From contig NW_026946364.1 of assembly GCF_035222375.1 (NCBI RefSeq), forward strand, positions 682,001-746,000: a stretch of DNA of 64,000 bases, given 5' to 3'. Within the stretch, counting starts at the first letter, position 1; each line of letters opens with the position of its first letter. The position numbers were made by a program, and so were the translations under genes. Below the pieces are notes generated by a model, which saw only the letters and a program-made list of their open reading frames with translations, did not search any database and was not told the origin of the DNA. The stretch comes from Podospora pseudocomata. Taxonomy: Eukaryota > Ascomycota > Sordariomycetes > Sordariales > Podosporaceae. Shown in pieces: positions 48,781 through 61,365 of this stretch.

Positions 48781-50368
48781 TGTGAAGGCTGTTCACACAC
48801 GGTTGGGTTCTTATGCGGCTATAATTGTGAGATGAAGAGGCAGGGGTGGAGTGAGGGTGCTGTTGTTGTTCAGTCGGTCAGTGCTGAAGAAAGTCTGACT
48901 CGGCGATCGGAGAGTGTGATGGGAGAAGGAATAAGCAGGGCAGGGTGGGCGGGAAGGAACTCAGGAGTGGTCGATATGGGGGGCAGACAGACACAAGATA
49001 TAAAGTGGGCAGGAGCGGGCAGGAGCGGGCAGGAGCAGGGTCGGCAGGGGCACGAGGACGGGCCCGGGGATGGGAGTGACAAGATCGGACAGAAGGCAGG
49101 CCGTCTTGGGCTTCTGCTCTCTTCTATACTTTCCACCTTGCACTCACAAGAGAGGCAGGCGCGTTTGGGAATGGTGGTGTCGTCAAGCCCAGAAATCAGC
49201 ACTTTAATAATTCTGCGGGGCAGCTGCCAGTTCTACATGCAGTCAAGGTTGCAATAAGCTTGCCGTGCCTTCCACTTCATCATAGCAGGCCACGCCAGAC
49301 AAGCGAAGAGAAGAATTGGGACGAAATACCAGCAGAGGCATGCTGATCTCGATCCCAGATTCCAGGTTCCGTGTCTTGCCCATGTCTTTTCCAGGTTGTC
49401 GTCAAAGGTGGGCTTTCCTTGGCGTGCTCCTCATGATCGTCATCTCTCTCTCTCTTGCCCATTGTTTCTCCAACTTTTTTTTTCTGCCGCATTGAGATCC
49501 ATCATCCATTGATTCGATGTGTTCCGGATCAGGTACCTCTTAACCTCCATTGCGGCCAATTTGATGCTTGTGTGCCCCGGACGAGAACGGTTGTGCATTC
49601 CTCCCACACGAGGCTCTTTCGAGGCATGTAGCACCTGCCACAACCGGGCAGTTCCTGCTTGTCCACCGCTCCAGGCTGTATTCCGTCGGTCAATAGAGAC
49701 GGCAAGACGTTGGATTTTGGGGAGCTTGTTTGGAGCTTTCCCCGCATTCTGCACTCTCAAATGCTCCGGCATAGGCCCGGTCCGCAGCTATTCTAGCGCT
49801 TCCATTCGCTGGGACCGGCGGATCCACGGTGACGTCAGCCATTGGCAGGGTCTCTTGACTTTGGGGCTAAGGCGGGGTAAAGAGCTTGCAGAGACGCGGA
49901 AGCATGCTCCTCAACCAGAGGCGCATACCAACGAGGCGGTAAGGAAAATGGCTGTTCCACACAAACGGTTCGCCCAGGAAGCCCTCGCAGCCCTCATAGT
50001 CTTTCAAAGAAAGCCACAGATCATCGTCAGTGGCGGTATCTTTAGCCTCTTGGCTGAGGTCTGCCGTGCTTTGCCTTGTTCCCTGTCGGTGATTTTAGTC
50101 ACCATTCAGCTGCGAGTCTTGTCCTCCTCCACCGAGTTCATTTTGTGTTCTCGTTACCAAATCATCGGGCAGTCCGGCGTCTCCGGGCTCACTTTGTATG
50201 GACAGAAGCAAGACTTCGGCCCGCATCCTCGGTCTTGCCCTACATGAAGGAAGACTTGGCAAGGGATCTCGGCTACCGACATCAGCAATCCAAGTCGGCT
50301 TTTATAATCATCCATTGGTGAACATTGTTAGAGTGTCGGGATGTGTAAATTTCCTATTTGTCGGCACT
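48781..50368. other. Promoter side of trehalase and 3' flank of threonine aldolase gene
   Basis: A 1.6-kb interval. The only long frame (plus strand, 49519-50247) begins with GTG, lacks domains and is judged random. A 10-bp tandem repeat lies at 49007-49036. Confidence 0.5.
49007..49036. repeat. 10-bp tandem repeat GGGCAGGAGC x3
   Basis: Three exact head-to-tail copies about 230-260 bp upstream of the trehalase start codon, within its probable promoter. Confidence 0.9.
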
Positions 50369-51851
50369 TTACTGCGATGTCCGATACATGGACCTTTCTC
50401 TTTCTTGCCCCTTCAAGCCCTTGCTGTTTCCATTCTTCTCTCCCATAATTGTCTTGAAGATGGATTCTAGACGAGGAACAACAAACTCGCGGTTCTGGTA
50501 GATTTGATAGTGTATCACCAGTCTCCCCCCCATGAGCTTCAAGCCAGCCTCCTTTCCAAGCTCATCAACCCGGGCGTCTGGACAGTGGGCATCTTCAAGA
50601 TCAAGCCAGACCATGTTGGTATGTACCGGATGGATAAGCTGACCGCCGAGATCAGTCCAGATTTTGGCAACCTGCTGTGCCAAAATATGCGTATCCCGCA
50701 GCAAGCCCACTTCACCATTTGGTCCTTTGCCAAACGTCTCGTCAACGGCAACCCGGGCTGCTGCCGTGACGACTCCAGACTGTCGAAGCCCGCCGCCAAT
50801 TGATTTCCTTACCCAGCGGGAATGCTTGATAACCTTCTTGTCTCCGACGAGGACGCTGCCGATAGGGGCGCCGAGGCCTTTGGAGAAACACAGTGTAACA
50901 GTGTCGAAACATGAAGCAAATTCCTTCAGGCTTCCTGCGCCGGAAGCCGCAGCCTCCCATAGTCGTGCTCCATCACAGTGCATTTTGAGCCCATTTTCTT
51001 TTGCGAAAGCCGAGATGCGTTGGACTTCCTGGAGTGGCATGATCATGCCGTTGAGAGTATTCTCTAGGCTGATGAGACGAGTTGGGCAGGTGTGTACGTC
51101 GTCATCTAGGTAGACATTGGCCTTGATGTCTTCCAGTGACAGATAGATGCCATTTTTTGGTACGATTGTCTTGACTGTGGCACCTGTCAGGGCGGAGACG
51201 CTGTTTATAAAGTTAGCAAACTGGATATCAGGGTATAATGTGTGCAAGTTGCCTTACCCTCCAGCCTCATACTTGACAATATGGGAACGGTAGTCACACA
51301 CCAAGCCATGGGGCGGCTGAGTCAAAAGAGATCTCAAAGCTAGCTGGTTACCCATGGTCCCGGACAGGACAAAAAGACCAGCCTCTTTGCCAGTCAAGGC
51401 AGCACAGTGAGCTTCCAGATCGATAGTAGTTGGGTCCTCCTGGAAGACATCATCAAACAGTGTGCAGTTCTGAATAGCAGTAAGCATGGAGGCTGTGGGT
51501 GTTGTCATCGTATCGCCTACGTTCACGTTTGCATTCAGCTTCACGCATCTGATTCAGAACCTCATATGTCAACTCACTTCTCAGATCATAGCCAGCTGCC
51601 CCGGCACTTCCAACCCAGGCATTTTGTTTAGGACCATTTCCCTGCTCGGCATTTGCATTTGCCAATGACATCTTCAACTTTGAGGATGGTGTTGATGTGA
51701 GACACCGACGGCTTGATTGAGTCAAAGATCGAGAGGTTGATCTTGTAAGAAGTGGAGAAGCTGCTTTTACCCCTCTGGTAAGGTATGCCTGGAGCTCACC
51801 CGTCAAGGAGGAGGATGCCGGTGGCCAAAGTCGCATTATTTTTCCGTGCAT
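50369..51851 (-). CDS. L-threonine aldolase (low-specificity, PLP-dependent)
   Basis: Three exons (51851-51578, 51516-51258, 51200-50369) join in frame to 454 residues; introns are 61 and 57 bp. The enzyme cleaves threonine or allo-threonine to glycine and acetaldehyde. The PLP fold is evident: LRSDTMTTPT at the start of the core, SGTMGNQLAL for the phosphate-binding helix, HCDGAR with the ring-contacting Asp (D254), and the Schiff-base Lys in CFSKGLGAPIG (K285). The core from about residue 88 to 440 has normal family length. The first 60 residues are rich in Arg, Ser and Thr and poor in acidic residues (TRSTSRSLTQSSRRCLTS), suggesting a mitochondrial presequence. A second Met (MSLANAN, residue 61) could start a cytosolic form, the usual site for yeast Gly1-type enzymes. 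Confidence 0.92.
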
Positions 51852-53242
51852 TGGGTTTGTTTGGGTGAGAAGTTATGCCGCCTTCGTTGTATTCAGCGGC
51901 TCATGGCTTGTGTATTCCCGGGGGCAACTCCACCGATCTCACACGTTACGTACAAAAAAGTAGATGATATGTTGCATGATAAAGCAATAAAATGCCATAT
52001 ACATGTCTTTCAACGTTATTGAATGATTTCTGACCGTCGTTCAAAGATCTTCTGACCATTATTCAAGGCCTATTGGCTCTTTTCCCAAGGCATTGGTCTC
52101 TGCCGCGGCCTTGATCTCAAGTCTCAGTCTCCATTTTTTGTTCGCAATGTGGCACTGAAGGAGCAGTGATGTCGGCCAGTCCCCCCACCGATAACTGATG
52201 GTGATAACGTGCATAGTGGGAAGGACCCACTGAACTGCCCGCAGGTGTTGGGCCTTCGCAATGTGCTGAACTTCTGAACTTGCAGCCTCCATCAGCTCAC
52301 TTTTGGGCCTTGGCCAGTCCTCAGCTTCCAATATTTCCTCGTCCGATTTCAAAAGGGGCAAGATGTCGTCCACAGTGGTCCCATTTGAACCACACCCACA
52401 CTTAGTTCCCAGGACGCCATTCGCTTCCATTCACACGTGGCTAGAACAACGGTCGTATGAGGTTTCAAGCCACATGGCACAACCAGACTACCTATCGAAG
52501 ATCTAGAATCTTTTTGCCGGCTTCGACAGACCAAAGTCACGATCTCGATTCGATGCAGTCATCACTCAGGTCGGCAGGCAGGTCCCCATCTCTCCGTTAT
52601 TGCTTGTGAAACCCGAAATCTAACCAATTCGAATCCCGATCCAGGGTCCACTGGGTCCGAAAGTCTTCGGAGCGCTGGTGGACTACGGACCCTGACCATA
52701 TCACATCTCGGAGGGGCACCTGTCTCTCAGCTCTGGCTATTATTCATGCGAGAAACCTATGTGTCCATCGTCGGGCCCCGAATTATGATGTGTCCCTTCC
52801 CTCGCCTGGTTTCTGACCGACGATCCCCCAAAGGAGACAAACTGTCAATCATTTACCACTTCAAGGAAACTCGACAGAAAGACAACAAATCCAGAACGAC
52901 ACTATCGATAAAATAATTATTTTCAAAGAAGACATGCGAAAACCGGCTACTTTCCCATCCATGTCTAGGAACCCGAGCTTGGGCGCCAATATCTCCCCCA
53001 ATGATTCTCTCCAACAAATTCCAGGTCCCTTCCAACCATATCGCCCGTCATTCTATCCAAGAAACACCTTCTTTTTCAACGATTAACGACGAATTCCTAA
53101 AAGAACTGTCATGACAAGCCAACGCCTACGCCATCGCTTAAAAAACACCACACCCGAAAAAGCCTAGTCCACCAGCTGCAAAGTTGCGTCTCCGGTTCAG
53201 CGCCAGACCCCCTCGATTAAAGGGAGACACCGGATCCCATGT
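51852..53242. other. Intergenic spacer
   Basis: About 1.4 kb between the start of the aldolase gene and the end of the transcription-factor gene, both minus. Short open frames only; nothing recognisable. Confidence 0.5.
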
Positions 53243-56079
53243 TCACATCCGTGGCGGCTGTTGGTTCCCCCAATACCCAGGGTTTCCAAGATCAAGTTGC
53301 TGCCAGTCCCAATACTCCAACACACTGGGCACAGCAGGCACCGCATCCTCCGATACCTCCTGGATCGCTCCTTGGAGCAGACCGAAGTTTGGATTGGCAT
53401 CAGGGGCCGGTTCCCACGCGGGCTGGGTGTAGCCAAGGGGGTCAGGCGGCCCGGAGTGGAAGATATGATGGTCATTGCTGAATTGGAGGTCATTCGATGA
53501 CACAAAGCCGCTGTTGGGTACGAAGCTGTCGGTCACCAGATATTCATTCGAAGGGACCATGCCTGCGCTTGAGGGCATGAATTGGTCGACTGTGCCATAG
53601 TATGGCGAGGGCTGCATGTTTTGTGCATGCATATGGCTCAAGTGATCATGGCCGTTGGAAGGTGGTGGGTTATCCATTGGCTGATAGCCATGGAAAACCT
53701 GTCCATTCCCAGACGGGATGGGGGCGTTTGAGCGCAACGGAACCTCGGATGAAGGAATGTTGTTCGATGACGACGACACCACCGATACCGAGCCATTCGA
53801 ACCGAGTTGAGAGCTATTTGAGCCGAGCTGAGATTCGACCAGTGTCCCATCGGTGTTCGATCCTTGAGCTACGCCCTCGGAGATACGATCAGAAAGAATT
53901 CTTCTAGCCAACGCATTGTTCGATGAGCCGGCAGCTGTACTGTCGCCTATCTGGTTGGCATTTGTGCGCTTGCTGCGTTTCGGAGCTCCGATTACTCCCT
54001 TTTCTTGAGGGCTGAGCGGCAGGTTGATGATGAGGCCCTTGAGAATACGATACAGGGCTGCCGTTGTCTTGGACTCGGCGTATGACTCCTCGAGCATGTG
54101 GAGACCCTTGTTGATAGCCTCGAGCACCGTCTCGCGCTGTGGCAGAGTGCGGGCCTCATCGTGGACAAAAGCAGAGCACATGACCGTCGTGGCATCAAAG
54201 ATGCAAAAGATGGCATAGTGGAACTTTGCACCGGCTGAAACCATGTTCTCAAAGAAGCTCCACGACACATCCATCAGATCGAGGCCGGCTTGGACACCAG
54301 CCGCGCGCAGCTCGGATTCAAGCTTCGTCAGAGGCTTGCCAGAATTTCGGGTGACGAATGCCTTCAATGGGCTGAAGAGAGACATGTATCCTATCAGATG
54401 GAGATACCGGCGCTGGAAGACAACCCAATCAAACTCCTCATCCCACTGGGTGTCGGGATTCGTGCGTGAGTACTCTTTGGGAAGATCCTCATACCACTTA
54501 TAGACGACATCGCGCAGTCTTCTGGCCTGGTCGGCCTCATCCACTTTTCCATCGGCGCGAGGAGCAAACTCGGCTGCCATGGCAAGACACAGCTGGCAAT
54601 GCAAATTCATATGACGGAAGGGCGACGGCTGGTTGGGCCGCTCGGGATCAATTTCGAGGGCCAGAGTTGGCATTACGAAAGTGCAATCGGCATGGTTGAC
54701 AAGGAGGGGGCGTGAGAGCATGGAGCCAAGGGCACTGTCACCAGCTGTGAGTAGAGGCACTCCGAATTGGATATAGACGCATACTCACAAATCCCACATG
54801 TAGAGGACGCCCCAAAGACGCCTTCTCATCTCACGGTCAAACTCGGACATACCTTCAGACAAAGAGTCCTTGTGCAAGCCTATTTCACTGTTAGTTCATC
54901 CGCCAGAAAACAACGACTCAGCCGAGGGGAAGATTACCAATCTCGTTGGCAGCACGAATCGCTCTGCTCAGGGCGTGCCATGCTTCGGTCCACTTCTCTG
55001 CCGACTTGTACCAGAACGCTGTCAAAAAGAGCTGCTGGACGTGAATCAGACCACCCTTTCCTGGCGCTATGCTTGTGCTGAGCTTGTCGGCCGCGTTGTG
55101 CATGCGTTGGGCGAATGTCACGGCGTCGGCCTTCAGTTCGGTTTCGAGCCTTTCTTTGACACTATCATCGATGATGAAATGCAGCGAGCATGCACAAACA
55201 CGCAGAATCAAGCTGGTAAGCTCTGGCGAGACCTTGTTCGGCGGAGTTGCCCACCAGCCATCATATTGGGTTCGGAACTCGGACGGGTAGAGGGCACTTG
55301 GGAAACTGGTCAACAAGTGCGATACATCGGCGATGTTAACAGGGACAGGGACGTACTAGTAGTGGTGGTTGGCACCGTTGAGCCAATTGTCGACAAGGCA
55401 ATCGGTGTAGGGCTTTGCAGGCATGGACTCAAGGGCAGCCTTGAGTTCTTCGGACGGCTCAGCTTCATCCTCGACAACATCCTTACCTGGCTATTGAATG
55501 GTCAGTCGGTCTCGCAGTCTCCAGCGCGCACGGGCCGTGGTAGAAAGCTGCTCACTTTGGGGCCGCTTCCATTGCCAAGGACCAGATGATGGTCATGAGG
55601 CATGTAACCGAGGGCATTCAGAGCATCGCTGACTTCAGCCGCAGAGTTTTGATTGTCAAAGTCTGCGTCTCCGTCAAAAGCGTCACCGTAGTCTGGGCTG
55701 TCTGAACTCCGCTTCTTCGATGTTCTGACGGCGCGTGGAAGATAGGGGTTAGCAACGAGAGACACAACGGGCTTCCCCGTCCTTTACTCACCTTAGCTGG
55801 TTGTCGCTGAGAACAGTATCCTCTTTGCTTGACTTGGAACCGACCCCTTTGGATAAAAAGCGGCAGAGGTGCGAGACTCCTCGCTTCAGGCAATGATTGC
55901 AGGGGAACTGTTTGTTGCACTGGATCGAGCTGTCAGCCAATCTCTACCTAACCAACGATCCAACGATCCGACTCTAATGCAGCGCGGGCCGTTGCGAGGG
56001 TGCTTTCACCAGACTTTACCTTTTGCTTTCGTCTTTGGCACTCAACGCACGACACCGCCGCAGCTGTGGTGGCGCTCAT
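53243..56079 (-). CDS. Zn2Cys6 fungal transcription factor with fungal-specific middle domain
   Basis: Seven exons (56079-56020, 55919-55792, 55724-55556, 55490-55357, 55305-54938, 54879-54789, 54734-53243) join in frame to 813 residues. Introns are 51-100 bp. The split zinc cluster reads CVECQRRKQK at the end of exon 1 and CNKQFPCNHCLKRGVSHLC in exon 2, giving all six Cys (Cx2Cx6Cx5Cx2Cx8C). It is preceded by only ten residues, so DNA binding is at the extreme N-terminus. Exons 4-7 contain the fungal_trans regulatory domain: YFPSALYPSEF, CACSLHF, LHVQQLFL-type helix, GLHKD, RRRLWGVLYMWD and LGSMLSRPL. The last 250 residues are Ser/Asn/Gly/Pro-rich and acidic at the end, typical of an activation region. 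Target genes cannot be read from sequence. Finding the zinc cluster across a 100-bp intron supports the exon-1 start. Confidence 0.92.
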
Positions 56080-59000
56080 TTTGCTGCCTGATGTTGACCT
56101 GACTAGCGACGAGGAAGGAAACCTGAAGAGGGATGGTTCTGATGAAAATTTCTTTCTGGGTGGTTTCCAGATCTGTTTTGTTTTGAGATGATGGGAAGGC
56201 TCCCAACAATAAGCAATATCGCCGACCACCGCACGGGGAAGGGTCCTGTCGAGGATTGGGAGAGCACGGGGGGCGGAGAGGCACGGCTTGTACCCCTGCT
56301 GTGGCCGGAGCTGCTGGGACACACGCCATCTCACCCCCTAGCCCTCCCCAGACTACTATTTTATAACCCCTGCTAGTCAGCTAACTGTTCGGTGTTACAG
56401 GGCCCAGGGGCCTAACAATTCGGTGTCGTCGACGCACCGCTTTCAGCAGAAGCCCATTACTCCAATAACCCCCCGTTCTTAACTGTCGATCGCCAAGCCT
56501 GTAGGGGATTTGTTAGGGTGGAATCTCGAACTGTCTTCCCTGCAAGCGGGAACTCGTGGGCCATTCACCTTTCACCACCCATGAAGCTACACTTATCAGA
56601 AAGAGTCGAGATCCTTGTCATCGGGAAGGCTGAATACCTAAGCAGTTTTCCAGCCCCCTCGGTGCCGGCATCCAACGCCCGAGTCGGCATGAGCAGAACT
56701 TGTGGCGGCAGCAATTCCAAATCCTTTCGTGATTGCTACAGAGTGTAGCTAACTGGCCGGGTTCCTATACACGAAGAAAGATGCTGGTGCGCGCGACAAG
56801 ATTCCTGGGAGGGCCAGGTGTGGATTCCAACCGATCAAAACACACCGATGGTCAGGGCTCATGCAGGGTCCTCGAGATCTGATCTTCCCATTCTTTTTCT
56901 GGGCAACCAACCCTCTCCGCCTCGCGAAACCCTCCCTTTCATTACATATATACGCAAACTAACGTCAACGATGTCGGTGCCGGGCATGCTAACTGGTGGC
57001 AATTCTGCCTTTGCGGGGATCGACAAGTCCTGGCTCATTTTAACAAAGTGTTTGCCGTACGATCTAGATCTGGGCAACGTGGGTAGGGTTCCCATATTTG
57101 CATGGTGAACCCGTCATCATGCTCGACAAATGTCTGCATTATTTGCGTCAGTGTGTCTTGGGGGTATTGGTATTGTGGATATCGAGGACTGCGGGAAATA
57201 GGGGGATCATGTGGGAAAAGCAAACAAGACGGTTATGGGGTATGGGGTGGTAGTATGGGGGTGGGAGGAGTTGACTACCGCCGGATAGCCTTTGCTCCGG
57301 GTGGAATCACTTTCGACTCGCCTTGCAGTCAGGGGACGTTGTGGCCAAACAGAGACCAGAATGGGTCTCCCATGACCCTTGGGCTCCTCTCCATGGTGGG
57401 AGGCTTGCGTCGGTGGTGGCATCGTCCCCCGGGTAGGCAGCCGTACTTCCCCAGCGGCAGTAGGGCTTGTCGACCGAGGCCACTGGATGGATGGATGGAT
57501 GGATGGAGAGTGTTGGTGAACCGGACAAGACACTCCTGGCGAATCTCGCCTCCTCCCACTCGGCCTCCCTGTTCGATATAATCAAGACCCCCCGTAGCCG
57601 TGGCCGGGACTCTCGGATGAATATGAAAGCCGTGTGTGTGAAGTTTTGCTGGCAAGCTGCTAGCAGCTCCTCACCCGCATACACACACACCTCTCTATCC
57701 TTCCATCATAAACGGGAGCCAGCATTTCATCTTTCATGGGTCTGACACCTACCACCTTCCACACTCCCATATGGCTCCAAAATCCCTCTGCAGCTTGCTG
57801 ACCGGGTTAGTAGTGGTTTCGAAACGATGTCCACTCTCCTCCTTCTCCTCCTCCACCCCGAAATTGGGTTTCTGTTTGACCCCGTACGTATGTACGTTTG
57901 CCATCTATCCACCAACAGCTTTTGTCCGGCTGCGAAGATTCTTTACGAACTGTCCAATGTTTGTTACTTGGCCATGCTGTCGGCCCATGCCGACCCGCAG
58001 AGAGCTCATTTCGGGGTTTTCGATGGCGAAGATTATTCGGGTCGTCCTCGGCGTAAGATAGGTGAGGTTGGTGTAGTAGGGGGTTTTGATGGGGTGGTGA
58101 GGAGTGTTATGTATGAACATAACTTCTTGACCAGGTTGGCCTACCTTGGGGGTTTGTTGTAGAATTCCTGGTTCAGAGGGTTGTCGACGCTGCGGGAGAG
58201 GTTTGAAGCTTGACCACCCGGAGGAATGTGTATTTCCCCCCCCCCACCATGGTAGTAGTGCGGATGCTTAGTAGGTCTCTGGTGTCTGGGAACTGGGTTT
58301 GAGCAAAGGCATTGTTGCTCAAGAGGGAGGCAAGTGCCGAGGGTATCAGTTGGAATTTCATCTTCAAACGGTTGCAGGGTAGGTATCTGGCTTCAGGTGA
58401 GTGATATTTGGCTGGATGTAGTCATCAGCAAGCGTATATATCTTTCATGGACGTAGGTGTCGAATGATGTTTAGAGGTTGGAATTTGGCCAATATTGTTA
58501 TTTCATCCCCTCTCTCGTCCCGGCCTTGCCCGTGATATCAGAACATTTGAAGTTCGAATCATCGTCCCCATCCCGAGTCGATTATGTATAAAGTATACAC
58601 GCATATCATTGATCTGATGCAACTGTCTCTCTCTCAGCCTAGTCCAACAAGAACTTGACATTAGTGTTACTCTAAGTATGCCTGCAACTTGGGCATACCT
58701 TAAAGACTTTTATCAAGGCAGATATCAATGAGCAGCAACTCGTGACCTTGATCCCAGCTCGTAATTATACGTACAAAATTATGACACGGCGCGCAAAGTA
58801 TCACCAAGCGCTGTTGTCTGTATATACAAGGGCGGCCTTGAAGACCTCTCAATCAATATCACCACCCAAAATCGTTCCGTTGCCGAGGAAGGGAAGATGA
58901 TTTGTTTTTCCTTGCAGTATTATAGGTTGGCGTACTCCCCCCCACCATTCCCTTTCTTCAGCCCGGCCAAATATGCCAAACTATATTCCTAGCCAACACA

Positions 59001-59214
59001 CGCGACGCGCCGTGTGATATCCAAAGTTTACTCGTCAGACTCTATCCACATCAATCCTGTGATATTCAACGTGAGCCCAACGTCCTCGCATATCACCCAA
59101 GGATCCAAAACAACAAAAGGATTCAACCAGCCTTTTACCCCCCCATATACCATCCCACTATCCAACTCTTTATGTTAACCCCCCTTTCCCACCCCATTCC
59201 CAGTTTGATCCCCT
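56080..59214. other. Gene-poor 3.1-kb interval
   Basis: This interval contains the promoter of the Zn2Cys6 gene and a GGAT microsatellite. A minus-strand frame at 58361-58173 has a signal-peptide-like start (MKFQLIPSALASLLSNNAFAQ). It is followed across a possible acceptor by a short NPLNQEFYNKPP stretch, but no complete gene could be assembled. The remaining frames look random. Confidence 0.45.
57484..57507. repeat. GGAT tetranucleotide microsatellite
   Basis: Five to six copies of GGAT in non-coding DNA. Confidence 0.85.
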
Positions 59215-59979
59215 TCAACTAAACAAAAACTCTCTCACCACCGGCGCCCCACTAAACTCAGGATTCAATAGTATACAATTCAAAAAATACTGCAGCCCCC
59301 CCCTCCTCTTTTCCAAAAACCCAGTCTTAAACCTCTTGACCAAACTCTTCGGCGGCAACTCCGGCACCGCAGCCTCAAACCCAGGAAACGTCATGATCAA
59401 CTTTTTTCTCAAATCATCAAACTCGCTGTATCGCTTCCTAATATTTATCCTCGGCCCTTCTAGCGTCTCTACCGAAATATTCCAGACTGTGAAAGCCCCG
59501 ATGTTGGTCGAGGAAGTGTTGATCGTGATGTAATCCGTTATTGTCACCGATCTCGCCCAGCAGGAGCGGTTGCGGTCTTGAGGCGTGGTTGGGGATGTGG
59601 ATAGGAAGTGGGAGGAGGGGAGGTCGGATTCGTTGTCTTGGAGGGTTATCGCCCCGGGTGGGAGGACGGATTCGACGGAGGCGGTGGATAAAGGGCGGAG
59701 ACCGTTCGAGGCAGGGTGGTTTGGGGGGTGGGATGTTGAGTGCCAGTATGGAGGGGAGGTTACAGTCGGGGAGACGGTGTCGTGGTTGGAGGAGGTTGTG
59801 GAGGCTACATCGTCGCCGTCGTCGTCGTCGTCGTCGAATAAGGGGTTACGTCGGGGAGGTGCTTGGCCGTTGGTTGCCACAGACATGTTTGCTAGCGATT
59901 CGGATTTATTGCTATCGAGTATTGCTGCTTGCGCCGGCTCATGTTGCGCCTGGGCGCGGTGCTCGTTCTCGGATGCCAT
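59215..59979 (-). CDS. PX-domain protein, Ypt35-like
   Basis: A single-exon frame of 254 residues starting at ATG 59979. Residues 1-140 are disordered and polar, with an acidic run (seven Asp from a GAC/GAT repeat) near 49-56. Residues about 143-254 form a complete PX domain: RSVTITDY strand, the phosphoinositide-binding RKRYSEFDDL, the LPPKSLVKRF proline loop, and FLEKRRGGLQYFLNCIL plus a final helix. In PX domains the Arg of the RRYSEF-type motif contacts PI3P, and it is present here. Having little beyond a disordered N-terminus and a C-terminal PX resembles yeast Ypt35, an endosomal/vacuolar lipid-contact protein; orthology is inference. No membrane span or BAR region is seen. Confidence 0.88.
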   Translation of the reverse strand: MASENEHRAQAQHEPAQAAILDSNKSESLANMSVATNGQAPPRRNPLFDDDDDDGDDVASTTSSNHDTVSPTVTSPPYWHSTSHPPNHPASNGLRPLSTASVESVLPPGAITLQDNESDLPSSHFLSTSPTTPQDRNRSCWARSVTITDYITINTSSTNIGAFTVWNISVETLEGPRINIRKRYSEFDDLRKKLIMTFPGFEAAVPELPPKSLVKRFKTGFLEKRRGGLQYFLNCILLNPEFSGAPVVREFLFS

Positions 59980-61365
59980 GTAGCTAATTTAGGAGGTGCT
60001 ACCTCATCGGTTGAAGCCCAAGAGTTCAAGCTGAAGGCGAGAGCAATATGCGCTCCAAGGTGAGGGGCGTGCGACACCGGCAGTTACTGGAAAGTTGGGG
60101 ATGACGGCAGTGCAGTCTTGGGGTCTTGGAGTCTTGGGGTCTTTGGATAGAGTTTGCGACTTGGATGCGATGCGATGCGATGCAATGCGACGCGCTGGTT
60201 CTTGTGTGGGATGCTTGATGTCAAGGATAGCTTTACAGAAAAAGACAGCGGGATCAAGGCTGGCGGTAGGCAATATAACAACAGTATAGTAGGTAGGCTG
60301 AAAGCTAAAGGTATTCGTGTTGCAAAGATGTTGCTCAAGAGAGAACAATCAAAAAGACCTGTCGCACAGTCCACGCAGACTCAACGGTTTGTCGTCATGG
60401 GTCGAAACCCCTACTAATTGCCCCACAAACCCAAGCGGGACAAGGATCATACAGTGCGCCTTCAATACCATAGGACTGTGCTACTTACATTAGGTTAAAA
60501 TATCAGTCTAGGTTAACCTTCACAATATCTTTTTATTGTCTATTAGAAAGAAGTTGGGCAAGAAGGAACATAGTCAATCAAAAAAAAAAAGAAGATAGAA
60601 GTATAAAAATGCAAAAAGCTCACTGACACCTCTCAAATGTTTTGGAAGGGTGTCAGCTACGAAAAGCCTGTAGGTTTGCAGTTTGGTTTTTTAATTTGGT
60701 TTCTTTTTATTTTCCTTTGAGTTACCGCCATCCTGGCTGGCGGTATGGGGTTGTTTTTTATTATCACCACTGACCCTTTCAGGGCAGGGGACAATTTCTT
60801 TAGAATACCTTCTTCAGGGGAGCTAAGAGGGGGTGTTATTCTTGCTCTTGCTCAGCACCATGTCATCTCAATGAGGATGACAGAGTAGAGAGAGCACTTG
60901 ATTCTAGGCCATGTCTGCTCACAGTTGCATAGTATCAGATATGGCATCGGTCCTCGGTTTCTTGCAGATCTGGCGTCAGTGCCTGGTTTCTTGTTGCTTG
61001 TGCTCGCTCGTTGAGATCAGAGCCATCTGATGAGGGCAACGGGCCCATTTGATCCTGAAATGACCCGCCCTGGAGTCGAACTAGAACTCTCTATAGAGGT
61101 CAGGACCTCTTTTCTTATCCCCTCCTTTAAGTCATAGGACCATGGAGGGGTTGCCATTTGTTGGCGAAAAGTGTTCCTCAACTCGGTTGTATGAACTGTG
61201 GGCTCGCTCCTTCCCAGATATCTCACGGCAGGAGCAACAGTCCCAAGCAACCAGCCCCAAGCCAGACCAGCGACGACCGCACCAACACCGTGAATGCAGG
61301 GCTCTCTATTCACCGACATATCAGCTCTCAATTCTTGTTTTTGTGCAAGGTATCATCATGGGCAT
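59980..61365. other. Spacer with several short hairpins
   Basis: This 1.4-kb interval contains the PX gene's upstream side and the glutaminyl cyclase 3' flank. Between 60.6 and 60.9 kb lie hairpins: CTGACACC/GGTGTCAG (60623-60656), ACCGCCA/TGGCGGT (near 60724-60744) and GTCATC/GATGAC (near 60862-60881). A tRNA-like T-arm remnant lies near 61070-61090 on the minus strand. None is confidently an RNA gene. Confidence 0.4.
60164..60190. repeat. GATGC pentamer repeat
   Basis: About five copies of GATGC, the later ones degenerate, adjoining a decamer-like GTCTTGGGG repeat at about 60115-60145, upstream of the PX gene. Confidence 0.75.

Noticed and set aside
49519-50247. 242-codon plus-strand frame
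   Set aside because: Starts with GTG, no domain or conserved motif, mixed composition, and it lies between two minus-strand genes.
54870-55589. 239-codon plus-strand frame
   Set aside because: It runs antisense across several exons and introns of the Zn2Cys6 gene.
61040-61110. tRNA-like T-arm (GTTCGACTCC) on the minus strand
   Set aside because: The T-stem has an A-C mismatch and no acceptor stem, D-arm or anticodon arm could be drawn; at most a remnant.
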